The notes under the pieces: model-generated
The model's input: the letters and a program-made list of their open reading frames with translations, nothing else
The model's database searches: none
What the model was told of the DNA's origin: nothing
Position numbers and translations under genes: made by a program
Part shown: positions 11,130 to 21,288 of the stretch, piece after piece
Layout of the letters: the number at the start of each line of letters is the position of its first letter
How positions within the stretch are numbered: position 1 is the first letter of the stretch
Assembly (NCBI GenBank): GCA_011109175.1
Contig: RDEW01000127.1
Coordinates: forward strand, 1-43,193
DNA length: 43,193 nt
Source: Dicyema japonicum
Taxonomy: Eukaryota; Dicyemida; Rhombozoa; Dicyemidae
Direction: 5' to 3'

Positions 11130-11652
11130 GCATAGGCAGGAGACACACTTTATTTAAGTAAAGAACAATTAATTTTTACTAATTGTAGAACCAAGGAATG
11201 ATCTTCACTTCTATTTTCTTTTTCTTGTGTGTGGGTCCTTTTTTGACAATCCAGTCGTCCTCTTCTTTTTCGGTCTGGCTCACTTAGCCTATTCTTCATA
11301 AAGATTTTTTTTCAATACAAAGCTGTCTTTTGTAAGTGTAAAACAACATGACAGAGGACTTTGTTGCTGGTGTGTCGAGTCTTCGCTTCGAGAGACATAG
11401 TTCCAGCTTGTCAAGCATTTGTCGAGCAGACTGAGTCGCTGATTGAATGTTTCTGAATTTGGAGGCAAGAATGATATCGTCGTCATAGGAAAAAATTAAA
11501 CAGTTATCATTAGGTTTGTGGCATGTCGTTTTGTAAAGATTGATGAGTTGATTTGATGTTGTTGCAGAGTTCAGATAGGAGATGTTTTGATGGCTTTCTA
11601 TTAAAGATACAGTCTCACTCAAATAGTCGGTCTCTATCTGTCTTATATACAC
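11130..11652 (-). mobile_element. APE-type LINE fragment: RT palm joined to 3' UTR
   Basis: On the minus strand, a reverse-transcriptase piece around the catalytic box reads CLIFSYDDDIILASKFRNIQ (consensus YADD). It is followed by a palm helix (QMLDKLELCLSKRRL) and a strand (SSVMLFYTYKRQL). Almost at once the sequence becomes a noncoding tail (11130-11250). That tail resembles the tail at 31190-31310 of the larger minus-strand LINE: both share the GGCAGGA...ACACTTTATTT core and the flanking spacing. The whole thumb and C-terminal region is missing, so this is an internally deleted copy. Confidence 0.65.
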
Positions 11653-11659
11653 ATACCAA

Positions 11660-13242
11660 AATTCATGATTTTAATAATGAACATAAAATCTACGATGATT
11701 TTTGTCATATTTCCATCGACCTTGAAAAAGTCCAGCTATGCAGTTGGGTTCACTAGATTCCTTATGGGAATTGTTCAGATACAATAGTGTCTGAAAAGTA
11801 GCTAGAGGGGAAAGAATTTTGTCTTCTCTGTATTTTTTATTCAAAATTTGACTCCATCAGAGAAAAAACAAAATAAAATTGGCATCGTCACGTTTACTGT
11901 CTGATAATGATTAGGGTCATATTTGGAATATATCTTAGATATATTATAGTTGAAAGCAATTCATGTAAAAATAGATCGAGGAAACTGCCGCTTTATATTT
12001 TTTGCCTTTTGTCATTTTTATTAACATCTTAGGTCGCATTGAAGTGATCTGCTGTGTCTCATTAAATTATTAATCTGTCTCCATTATGACTATTCAGGCA
12101 TTGAGTTCCCAATGGGAGCTACCTCACATGATCGAGAGCCAAATCTTCCTTAGACATCTTGTCATTTTAGACTTTCCCCAGCTAACTCACATAAGTCGCC
12201 TGATCAGTCAGATTAGCTTTGCTGTGTCGGGGTCAATCACGCTAAACTATTCTTTGGATTATACGTGGATTTTTAACATTACTTAATGAAAACCATCTTT
12301 TTTTAATCTATTTTGTAATCTGAATGCAATATTTATTTACCCCTAGTTTATTTTCAATAAAGAAATCTGGTGGCTATTTCTAAATAGAACATTAAAAAGA
12401 AGTATTGACTGCACTCTACCAGGAGATAATTTCTATTACAGCCTTGTTCTCACCTTTTAAAAATATGACACACGGGAAGAAAAACTGATTTTAGTGTTCT
12501 GAATAAATTCAAACAGAAATTGGTCAATCTACCTTTATTTCTAGTAAAACATGATTGACATTAGCTTGAATCGGCAAACCCACTATTAACTACTCTACTC
12601 TATCCCGAATATCTAAACAAGACGATTAAACCAAAATGTATGATAATGGCCTCCTCAATCTGTTATTTGAAGACATCTCCCTTTAAATATTGAGACTTTT
12701 CGTCAACTTCTCGAGTCTCCAAAATCTCAGATATTTTAAAATTTTAAAGTTTTCTTAAATCAGTAAAGTCAGTTATTTTAAAACAAATTCTTTATTATAA
12801 CTTGCAGGTATTGGGAGTTACCCCTATGATCGCGAGCTAGATGTTCTGGAAGTGCAATCGTGTCTATCTAGGCTCTCCCTTCTGCAGTCTTGCAAACAGA
12901 GCGATTAACCTGAAAAACTCAAACGTGTTTGGGCCAAGTACGTTAGATGTCTCAAAAAGATCGGCTAAAATGCGAACCGATCCCAAATATTGCAATACTT
13001 ACATTTTTTCGAATCTTCAGCAGTATTCGTTGCAGAAATAACTTATGGAGATTCTCGTTTGAAAAAGTGTCCGTGCACGTTCAATCCCAAGCAAGACACC
13101 TTCCTTGGCTCTACAACAATGTTTCTCAACGGGTCTCCAGAAAAATTCAGAGAGTCTCCATGAATTTAAGTTTAAAAATAAATAAAATTATATATTAAAA
13201 ATTTTATTAATATTTGCATTGTAAATTTGTCGCAATGTGTTT
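11660..13242. other. No confirmed gene
   Basis: Mostly AT-rich. A faint repeat links about 12110-12140 and 12805-12840 (GGGAGYTACC...ATGATCG.GAG). On the minus strand a stretch with frame FEFFRLIALFARLQKGEP (about 12850-12960) lies beside a candidate 38-nt GTAAGT...TTTTAG intron (12965-13002). I could not make a consistent gene model. Confidence 0.35.
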
Positions 13243-13497
13243 TCATGATGGCCAAGTTGCTTTATCTCGTTGATATTTCCTTATATGTACTTGCAACACT
13301 TCTTTTAAGGACTCTACAGTTAATTCACAAGGATAGTGAGGCATTGAGTTTTTCATAATAAAAGGTACTGGGTTTATTAATTTAATAAGTGAAACTTTGG
13401 AATTCTTTGACTCAACGGGGACACGACTTGTGTATTTTGGAAGTGGAAGAGTGTTTGATGTACTAGCCATTCTATATAACTGTGCGATGACTACCAA
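13243..13497 (-). CDS. Hypothetical small protein
   Basis: An 84-codon minus-strand frame runs from an ATG at 13497 (a second ATG at 13470 would give 75 residues) to a TGA at 13243. The composition is balanced, unlike the lysine/isoleucine-rich chance frames nearby. It has a proline/serine-rich start, INPVPFIMKNSMPHYPCELT in the middle and a polar helical end (VESLKEVLQVHIRKYQRD). There is no signal peptide or membrane span. The family is not recognised. It could be a single-exon host gene or one exon of a larger gene. Confidence 0.35.
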   Translation of the reverse strand: MVVIAQLYRMASTSNTLPLPKYTSRVPVESKNSKVSLIKLINPVPFIMKNSMPHYPCELTVESLKEVLQVHIRKYQRDKATWPS

Positions 13498-14129
13498 AGT
13501 TAACTGTTAATGTTTTATGAGATTGTTGAGAATTGAGGACTCGACTGTGTTTGCAACTAATCGATGTTTTCTAAAGCATAGTGATTAGTGGTCAGAAGAG
13601 AATAACCTCTGCACAAATATAATTCTTGTCGAGGTATTTTTTGTTACATATCAGTGTCCCTTTTTTAGGGATGTCAAAAAGAGAAATCAGTTAATTTTTG
13701 ATGTTTTGGAATAGGTAAATGTTCATTTTAGTGTAGGAATCATACAAACAAGGAGACGTAATTGGTATATACGGGAGATTTAGGTACATTTTTCTTAGTG
13801 GTCTGTGGAAAGGTGAATTAACGAGTGATTATTAGATAGAAGTCTTGTAGGAAGTGAACAATCAAATAAAGTCAAAAAGTTAATTGAATAAAAGTTACTT
13901 TTTTCGGAGAACTACTTTAGTAATATTGAATCTTCCTAGTTTGGCTGGAGTGGGACTAAAGGACATAAAAATATATAAACTCCCGGATTAGAAGGATTTG
14001 GTAGTATAGAACTGGTAATAATAAAATAATAAAGGAAAGGTTCGAGTTAGGGCATCGAATTTGTATCAGAGTGTCATATAGTAAACTCCAGTCAAGAACT
14101 GCATATTATACAGGAAAAGACATAATATT
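13498..14129. other. No gene recognised
   Basis: AT-rich spacer without an open frame or repeat that I recognise. Confidence 0.5.
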
Positions 14130-14935
14130 TTTATGTAATAGTCCACATGTAATAATTTTAATTTTTCGTCTATCCACCTTTTTCAGTATCCATGATTCTG
14201 CGCGGAATAGGAAAACCGGTAACACGATTACATTAACCAGTCTGAATTTGGAAAGCAAATATCTTTGCTTTCCAAATTCTATTCATTCTCTGAAAGGTGT
14301 CTCGTCCCATGGCAATTCGCCTTTTGATTTCCAAACCTCCGTCATTATACGATTAATTAGACATCCCAGAAAGACAACATTATCTCAAATCTCTTGTTTC
14401 TTATTCCCATTTTTTTAGTTCCATTATTAGCAGTAGTCATAATTTTGGTCTTCTTGATATTTAGCAATAAACCAAAGACGACGCTCTATTCTCTGAATCT
14501 TTGAATCAAACTCCCTGAGGCCATCCTTTGTTTCAGCCAGTAAGGTTGCATCGTCAGCATAGCGCAAATTATTGATGCTGCCTCCTCCAATAATGGGCAT
14601 CGAATCCAAATTCTTTCAAAACGGACCACAGCTTGTCATGTATAACGGAATCAAAAAGCCTTCCGATAGTCAATGAAGCACATGTGTACACTCTTTTGGG
14701 ATTCATGGGCTTTCTCCATAATCCACCGGACATTTGCTATAAGGTCTCGTGTGCCTCGTCCTTTCCTGAATCCTGCTTGGACATCCGGTAGAATCATTTC
14801 GGCATTTGGCATTAGACGATGTTGTATTATCTTTAGAAGTATTTTGTTGACGAAAAAGATTAAGTATTTATCTAAAAGTAAGGTTGAAGGTAGACTATAA
14901 GATTGATTCACAATTTTGAAATATTAGGGAATCTT
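14130..14935 (-). mobile_element. RTE-like LINE reverse transcriptase fragment
   Basis: Minus-strand reverse transcriptase with very typical motifs: fingers VQAGFRKGRGTRDLIANVRW, motif A HMCFIDYRKAF (14651-14690) and catalytic box INNLRYADDATLLAE (about 14540-14590). After a frame change comes the late block FPVFLFRAESWILKKVDRRK (about 14130-14270). Motif B is missing between A and the YADD box, so some 100-200 bp have been lost. The pattern (GFRKGRGTRD, LRYADD, AESWTLKK) belongs to widespread RTE-type APE LINEs. The plus-strand ORF over 14071-14418 is an antisense shadow. Confidence 0.8.
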
Positions 14936-16061
14936 TCCAAACGTGTATTATGTGACATGCTGGACTGGTTGCCTTGCTGGACCGGTTACCATCATTTGTC
15001 GTTTGCAATCTGACAGCAGCCACATTTATGCGATGAAGAATATTTAAATTATTTTTTCGTATTTTTAATCGCATTATTGGTCAAGGATATGTGCTTAAAG
15101 ATGTAAGGGCCTTTCTTTTAATTTATAGGTTAAACATTGGAGTCAACTGATATTTTAAACTACCAATTCAAGATGCTCACCAAACGGCAGCATCCTTGAC
15201 TCCCTGTGTAAATAACTTTGATATTTTAAACCTTAAATTTTACTAAAATTTAATTTATCTGTCAACCAACGTGTGACAATTCTAGATTTGTAATCACGAG
15301 AAAGCAATTAACACTGGTTCAAACACATTTAACCAAATTGGAAGAATTCAGAAATTCAACTGTCGTTTAATAATATTGTGATTAACACGTGGATGCAAAG
15401 ACTGACTCACATCGGAAATTCGATTTTTGAACTCCAGCTGCACGAATATTCTGTGCTACCTAAAATTGAAGTGTATAAGGGATTACTGTCTAAAGTCTCA
15501 TGTATATGCTGATGATAATTAAAAATGAATTTTTTGTAGCGTATTGAAAAATCCATCTACTCAACTTTATTTTGTAAGAACACGACAATAATAAGAAACT
15601 GAAAATATAGTCACCAAAATCAAAAAGAAATCACGTTTTTTCAAAAAGAAAAAAAGACTTCATAAAGTAGAGTTAGGTTATAGCGGTAGATCTTCGCTGA
15701 CGATTTTCTACAAGAGAGAGATTTGGTATTTGCTTTCCTTTTACCCACCTGCTTCCTTGAAAGGATGGAAAAACAGTCATTTACACAATAATTTAGAATC
15801 AAATTACTGAAAAGATTGTCATTTGAATAGTTTACTGTAGATTTGTATATATTTTGGAGATCCACTAGTAATTTGAGTAGGTAGCGGTGAGAGAATCGAA
15901 CTCACAGTTAAATTGAAGTATCCTTTCGTTAGTTGGTGAAAGTTAAAAAACACACATGGTTTCATCGTTGTACCCATCCTGATTCTAGACAAGATGGAGC
16001 AGTCCTCATCAATAAAAACTCGTCTGAGCAGTTCTTATAAATATCCATTCTCATTGATCTG
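14936..16061. other. No confirmed gene; open minus-strand stretches
   Basis: 14936-15640 shows nothing. On the minus strand 15800-16050 stays open with non-random sequence (LLRRVFIDEDCSILSRIRMG, then MKPCVFFNFHQLTKGYFNL). A second frame at 15641-15865 contains CVNDCFSILSRKQ. They may be exons of a gene downstream of the two-exon gene at 16062-16313, joined by short introns, but the phases did not fit any simple model. Confidence 0.3.
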
Positions 16062-16313
16062 CTACTTTATTCTAGAGTTTCCGACTATACTGAACGTTTT
16101 AGAATTCTTGGTGGACTCTGCTCGGGCATGTAAATGGATTTCAATATCCTTCTCGTCTTCGTTATGCTTCTGCACCGTCATCCAGTTGCTTTGAACGTCC
16201 TCCTGTTTTGTCTGAGAATGAGTGATTTATGTTACTTCTATTTTGTTGAACCGTTCAAATTCGATGGCATAGGATTCCGGATTGTAGTCGTTCCAACGGT
16301 CTCGTTTTTTCAT
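16062..16313 (-). CDS. Hypothetical 75-residue protein with a 24-nt intron
   Basis: Exon 1 runs from ATG at 16313 to 16236 (26 codons, MKKRDRWNDYNPESYAIEFE...). A GTAACA...TTCTCAG stretch of 24 nt (16212-16235) would otherwise put a TAA in frame. Exon 2 (16062-16211) continues in phase 0 to a TAG stop. The product is highly polar, rich in Glu, Lys, Asn and His (TKQEDVQSNWMTVQKHNEDE), with no membrane span. The intron size matches those of the identified host genes in this window. The protein family is not recognised. An alternative is that 16062-16064 is not the true stop and further micro-introns follow. Confidence 0.4.
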
Positions 16314-16642
16314 AAAATTGACAACTGATGTCCGCCGTCAGGTATTATTAATTATTAAAACACCTTCTTCGTAATCTTAGGGTTGGTTTTTCGCGGTCTC
16401 TAATAAATAACGAATTCCGATTAAACATCAAAGAAGTCCTTCTGCTTATGTGTCGTGGCACCACAGTTCTCGTAGGACCCATGTATAAACTATCCATATA
16501 GTGTACCGTCATCTTTCTCCCATGTTTTTGCTATGTATCAATTTTTAAATTTAGCTAATTTAGCTGTTAGAGTTGGTTGATTAACAAACCCATAAACAAA
16601 AAACAATTTTTGTAATAATAACGAATAAATTAAACTAATTAA
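16236..16642. other. Spacer between hypothetical gene and RLE LINE ORF
   Basis: From 16314 to 16642 there is no recognised coding or repeat feature. A run of TTAATTAA-type repeats (16632-16648) abuts the stop of the large ORF. Confidence 0.4.
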
Positions 16643-18622
16643 TTAATTAAGCGTATTTTGATCCAGATTGTTGGTAATCTCTCTTCTTCTCTTAGAAGAA
16701 GAGTGTGCCATAACCTCCCTGTTACTCCGCATCTCCACATCAGATTCAGTCAAAATATCTCCGTTTGAGTCCAATGGGCTGTCTCCACGGCATGCCAGTT
16801 CCACAAGTTGGGAGGTAGCAGAGGCGTACTCTTCATCGTATACCATTACCATAACAAATAGTTGAGGGGATAATGAATCTCCTTGCAAAATTCCCCGTCC
16901 CAGTTTTACAGAACCAATTCTTCTTCCATCTAAGTGGAGATTTACAGTCCACTTCTTGACTATGGTCTTTACAAAGTTTACAATCCAACGGGGTATTCCT
17001 GAGGAGTCCAATACATGAAATAAAAATTCATGGTCAACAGAATCAAAGGCCTTCTTCACATCCACCCAAGCAGAATAAAGGGCGTTTCCATACTCCTTAT
17101 TTAAGCATTGATTAATAAGGGCCTGCTCCTTAGCGCCCTGACAATGTTTCCTCGTTCCCAGCTGATTGTCAGATAATAGCCCAAACGAATCCACAAAATC
17201 TGAGAGTTTGGAATTAACACATTTGGTGATAAGTTTATATAAAGTTGGCATACACGTGATAGGACGTAAGTCATTAGGAGTCTCACAATCATCCTTTTTA
17301 GGAATTAAATAGGTTATTCCAGTATAAAACCAACTTTCAGGCATATATTCCCCATTAATAATTCGGTTAATCTCAGTACATAAAAAGCCATGTAAAGATT
17401 CCATTTTCTTAATAAAGAAGTTATATGAGCCATCGCATCCACACGCCTTCCAATCAGGGAGCCATTTAATAACATCCAGGATAAACTCATTTGTGAACTC
17501 TGGCAACATGCCTTCAATACCAGTATTTACTTTACCCACACTGTCATATGGCACGTTCATCTCTTTTCTTTTAGACCACACTTTTTCCCAAAACGACATA
17601 CAATCCTCATCATCGAAGCCATATAACGTTACTTCATTGCTTGCTGATAGGTTCCGATAAAATCTTCTTCGATTTAATTCAAAACAACAGTTGTCCTTGC
17701 GAAAGTCCTTCCTCGAATGATGTACAGCTATTTGCTTTTTCTTAATTCTGACAAGGTCACATAGTAGAGCCTCAATCCTGGCAACCTCCCCCTTTTTGGC
17801 CCTTTTGTATCCATAGGCACAAAGAACATCCATAACCTTTTGTTTTTCATACACAGGGAGAGCTTGTCTGGAAAAGCTATTGACAAGTTCTAGTTCTGCC
17901 ATCAGCTTTGAGATTTTCTTTTCAGTGTTCTCCAACCACGTACTTTGCGGTTTAACCTTCGCAGTTAAAGTCATATAAGCACACTGTGCAGCATATAGAA
18001 TATCAGTAATTTGATTGATATCTTGAGGCGGATTATCTTTCGTAATATAATATATTGCAGAATTTAGTCCCGACAAAACATTAACTCTGACATACTTTCT
18101 CTGAATTTTGGGTGTTGGTTTTCGAGTATCCCTCGGAATTGACTTAATTTTCTCAATTTGTACTTTTAGTTCCTCAAGGCAATTTCTGAAGGTGGAAATT
18201 TCCACATTAGTATTATTTTGCACTTTGAAACATTCGTCTCCTTTTACATTGTTATTCCGATTTTCAGGTTTCAGCATCTTTTTTAGTTGACATAGACTGG
18301 AACTCTTGGAGTACTTTTCATTGAACTTTTTGAGTACGAGGTTCCAGCCACCTCTAGGTATCCTTCCAAATCTTTGTTTCGTGGCAAGAAAAATCTGAGA
18401 TACCCACTCAGCTTCAGAGACACAGTGGACCTCTTCAATAATGGCAGATAATGAATGCAAGTTGGTATTGGCACCAATATTCCCAGCGATGTTGATATTA
18501 GTTCTTGTGACATTATCCAGCCCCACAGACGACGGTCCTGCTTCTACTAAACTATCTTCTTTATTTGATTTTGCAGGAATGCCCATAGGATTCGATTTCT
18601 CGGTATGATTAGAAACGGACAT
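16643..18622 (-). CDS. RLE-type LINE protein, uninterrupted but lacking RT motif C and endonuclease
   Basis: A 659-codon uninterrupted minus-strand ORF. Residues about 70-120 (EWVSQIFLATKQRFGRIPRG, then GWNLVLKKFNEKY) resemble a Myb/SANT-like DNA-binding helix set, as in R2-type proteins. The reverse transcriptase begins near residue 310 (RRRFYRNL) and shows WKACGCDG, LIPKKDDCETPNDLRPITCM, motif A WVDVKKAFDSV and motif B GRGILQGDSLSPQLFV. Then, instead of the LDPLSR and xxDD box seen in the 3.9-kb copy, it switches at FVMVMVYDEE to a short acidic tail ending QNTLN. The polymerase active-site DD, thumb, knuckle and endonuclease are absent, so it cannot copy RNA by itself. An open frame of this length in a dead element is notable: either the deletion is recent or the shortened protein is kept. 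A related fragment is at 35871-35990. Confidence 0.85.
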   Translation of the reverse strand: MSVSNHTEKSNPMGIPAKSNKEDSLVEAGPSSVGLDNVTRTNINIAGNIGANTNLHSLSAIIEEVHCVSEAEWVSQIFLATKQRFGRIPRGGWNLVLKKFNEKYSKSSSLCQLKKMLKPENRNNNVKGDECFKVQNNTNVEISTFRNCLEELKVQIEKIKSIPRDTRKPTPKIQRKYVRVNVLSGLNSAIYYITKDNPPQDINQITDILYAAQCAYMTLTAKVKPQSTWLENTEKKISKLMAELELVNSFSRQALPVYEKQKVMDVLCAYGYKRAKKGEVARIEALLCDLVRIKKKQIAVHHSRKDFRKDNCCFELNRRRFYRNLSASNEVTLYGFDDEDCMSFWEKVWSKRKEMNVPYDSVGKVNTGIEGMLPEFTNEFILDVIKWLPDWKACGCDGSYNFFIKKMESLHGFLCTEINRIINGEYMPESWFYTGITYLIPKKDDCETPNDLRPITCMPTLYKLITKCVNSKLSDFVDSFGLLSDNQLGTRKHCQGAKEQALINQCLNKEYGNALYSAWVDVKKAFDSVDHEFLFHVLDSSGIPRWIVNFVKTIVKKWTVNLHLDGRRIGSVKLGRGILQGDSLSPQLFVMVMVYDEEYASATSQLVELACRGDSPLDSNGDILTESDVEMRSNREVMAHSSSKRRREITNNLDQNTLN

Positions 18623-18777
18623 GTCAACACCACAACAACTACACGTTTTTAAATTTCTGTTTATAATTAACTTATATTTTATTAAATTTATTTGATTTTA
18701 TTTTAATAAAAATTTTGATTAATTGTAACAATAACGTTGTGTGAATGCTACAATTAATAGGTATATAATAATAAATA
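18623..18777. other. AT-rich spacer upstream of the 659-codon ORF
   Basis: Very AT-rich (18660-18777), lying between two divergently oriented LINE pieces. It could hold the leader of the minus-strand ORF; no motif is identifiable. Confidence 0.3.
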
Positions 18778-19107
18778 ATGCTACCAGTATATTCATGCTT
18801 ATGGGATGAAATAGTGGTTGCTATCCAAAACACAGCCTTTAGTGTGCTTGGTCACATCACCAAATCTCGTCACAAACAATGTAATCCGGATATCGGACAA
18901 CTCTCTGTAACACAGAAAGAGCTCAGACTCCGGATGGAAAACACAAACGCTCCGGAAGATATCAAAGTACTGCGCACCCAGAGAGGGAGAGTCTTAACGA
19001 AGATCAAACAAATACAAAGATTCCTTGCCAAAAATGAAGCTGAGGAGAAAATCTCAGACATATTAAAGTACAAGAACGGACCAAGAATGTTCAAAGCAAT
19101 CCGGCTT
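18778..19107 (+). mobile_element. APE-type LINE, linker before reverse transcriptase
   Basis: 110 open codons before the N gap, with polar coiled-coil-like sequence (QLSVTQKELRLRMENTNAPE, TQRGRVLTKIKQIQRFLAK) ending ILKYKNGPRMFKAIRL. This resembles the region between endonuclease and reverse transcriptase in APE LINEs, where a phrase like 'RMFKAVRLL' precedes the polymerase. The gap at 19108 hides what follows. No reverse-transcriptase motif is visible after the gap. Confidence 0.5.
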
Positions 19108-19217
19108 NNNNNNNNNNNNNNNNNNNNNNNNNNNNNNNNNNNNNNNNNNNNNNNNNNNNNNNNNNNNNNNNNNNNNNNNNNNNNNNNNNNNNNNNNNNNN
19201 NNNNNNNNNNNNNNNNN
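19108..19217. other. Assembly gap of 110 N
   Basis: Unresolved bases. The translated frame across this interval is not real evidence. Confidence 1.
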
Positions 19218-20079
19218 CCAATACACGTGTCAGCTTGTTATTGTCAAATACTCTCTACCACAATACTCCCATTAATGAAATATACAAGCAATTCCCGTCG
19301 ATCAAATTAGAATTAAATAAATTTGTGATGATTTGTAATATATGTGTATTCATGTTAGTGGGGATTGTATTCCCTTTGATTAGGAGTTTTTGGATCATAC
19401 TGACGTTGATGAGGTCAAACAGAAATGGAGTATAATTGAATGATATGGAGGACTTTTCAATAGTTATTTCGGGGAGACTAATCTATGTACCCATTAAAGC
19501 CTTCAACTGTTGTTTTAAATCATCTTGTAATCCGTTGTTTTAAATCATCTTGTAATCATCAATCTGTCCAGCAGTAGTGTTCCTGGTTAATGGAATGTTC
19601 TGACATAACTGTGTATTCCATGGGCAAACAATATCAGATTTCTTAGCACCAATGCTGTATTAATCTCCTTCAATGTAAGATTTGTCACCCATTGGGACCA
19701 TTCGGCTGAGTTCATTGCTCGCAGTAACAGAAGCTACATTGGCTTGCTCTATTTTTGTTATACATTCGATGGTTAGTTTCATAATGTCTTTTTAAGCTGT
19801 ACTCTTGGTGTGGCAATGCTGTTGTTGCAAACTAAAAAATGTATCTTTGCATGTAAAAAAGTACTGTAGTTTACATTTTTTCTTTAAATAACCGTCTTTA
19901 CTTAAGTCTCCTATCCTAAATGGAGGAAGTTTACGTTGTGCATAGAAAGACAATTTATATAATTATTTATTTTATAATTTAATTAATACATTTGTTTAAT
20001 TGTTAAAAAAAATTTTTGTTTAAAAAAAAAAATTTTATTAATATAAAAAGAAATTTTATTATCAAATGAATAAAAATTA
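19218..20079. other. No confirmed gene
   Basis: The minus strand around 19600-19800 has short open pieces (IMKLTIECITKIEQANVASV, VTASNELSRMVPMGDKSYIE) that look protein-like but are interrupted. They may be ORF1 of a LINE. A 25-bp unit (GTTGTTTTAAATCATCTTGT...) is repeated twice at 19509-19557. Confidence 0.35.
19509..19557. repeat. 25-bp tandem repeat, two copies
   Basis: GTTGTTTTAAATCATCTTGT plus five bases occurs at 19509 and 19534 back to back. Confidence 0.85.
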
Positions 20080-20084
20080 AATTA

Positions 20085-20702
20085 AGGCATCTGAATGGCC
20101 ATGCTATTTCCCCTAACAATAGCCAACGAGATACGTTCTCGGAACCAACCAGTCTCTCGCGGATCCTTGGTCACAGCTTGAATCATGGAGCCGATCTTAA
20201 GAACCAACTCATCTGCTTGGGAGCCAAGGATTCCTGACGTTTATACCGCGAATGGAACAAATATATACTCCTCCGAAATTCTCTGGTACTTCCTCCTCTT
20301 TCGTTCCTCGGCCTGCTTCGAAGCATGTCCTGGGTCTGAAGTAGAAGCAACCAAATTAGACGGGGAATAAGTATCAACACACGTCGCGTCCCAGATCAGG
20401 TTTCGTCCGTTGGCGAATGGAAAAGTCGTCATCCCATCAGGGCGTTTTCCATCGTTTCGAGAAAGACCAGCAGGTTCTAACAGGCAATGGTGTCCAGCAG
20501 AGGCAAGGGAATTCTTTAATGTCATGTTAAGGCAGGAGTGCCTGGGGAAACGACCCGCACTCATCTTGCATGACATAATAACCGAAACGATTCCACAAAA
20601 GCAATTTATATTTGTTTTAAAATTTGTTAAAATTATCGCCAATAAATTAAACAATTTAAGTATAATGTTATGCACGTAAGCTCCCAGTGCTCTTCCAAAC
20701 AC
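20085..20702 (-). mobile_element. LINE C-terminal domain with restriction-endonuclease-like signature
   Basis: The minus strand encodes a C-terminal module that I recognise from many invertebrate LINE-type proteins. It reads LEPAGLSRNDGKRPDGMTTF, NLIWDATCVDTYSPSNL, GHASKQAEERKRRKYQRI and YIFVPFAV. After frame changes it ends with an RETGWFRERISLAIVRGNSM-type terminus near 20085. The spacing of RPDG and WDATC suggests a PD-(D/E)xK-like nuclease fold; I infer this from layout only. The first part (20241-20702) is open and the last 150 bp are frameshifted. The same terminus occurs in the element at 21289-21888. Confidence 0.65.
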
Positions 20703-21288
20703 GCACCTTGTACGACAGTATCGCTGCTATAGGAACGTTCGTATATAAGAGTGAACGTATAATTTAAACGTATGAACGTCTTGAAAAGCCTGCTTTCCGG
20801 ATTCCAGTTCCAGTTAAAAAATCACCAAGGAAATGACTCCGAGACATATCTCAAAAACTACAGTCGAGGAAAACCAGGTGCAATTTATTAAAAATAAATT
20901 TATTAATATTATTAAAAAAATGATAAATGGGCAAAAGCACACGGAAAAAATATGCCGTAGGACAGCCCGTATGGAACGGTCCGTACTGGAAAGCGACCTG
21001 CAGTGCAATAGGCGGCAATCCAATAGATAAACTGCCTAAATGATAGCAATAAATCACGACCAGGTAAGTAAATTTTTTATAATGTGCTGTCTCCAAAAAT
21101 CTAACAATATTGCTAAAATATTATAGCCAAAAGAATGCTTTTAAAATCAATAGGAATAAAGTAATTTTAGTTTTTAGATTCTTATTCCTTATTTTAATAT
21201 CCCAATAAATTTTCAAAAGTATTTATAAGTTTGAATTATCGCTGTTGTGGTGGTGTGGTGTAATTGAGAAAAAGTAACCAGAAGCGAT
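20703..21288. other. No confirmed gene
   Basis: A short plus-strand frame reads GQPVWNGPYWKATCSAIGGN (about 20960-21020), which looks protein-like but is too short to place. The rest is AT-rich spacer. Confidence 0.35.

Noticed and set aside
14071-14418. 115-codon plus-strand ORF
   Set aside because: It lies antisense to the RTE-like reverse transcriptase late region (FRAESWILKKVDRRK), so it is a shadow.
18870-19226. 118-codon minus-strand ORF
   Set aside because: A third of it is translated N; the rest is antisense to the LINE linker at 18778-19107.
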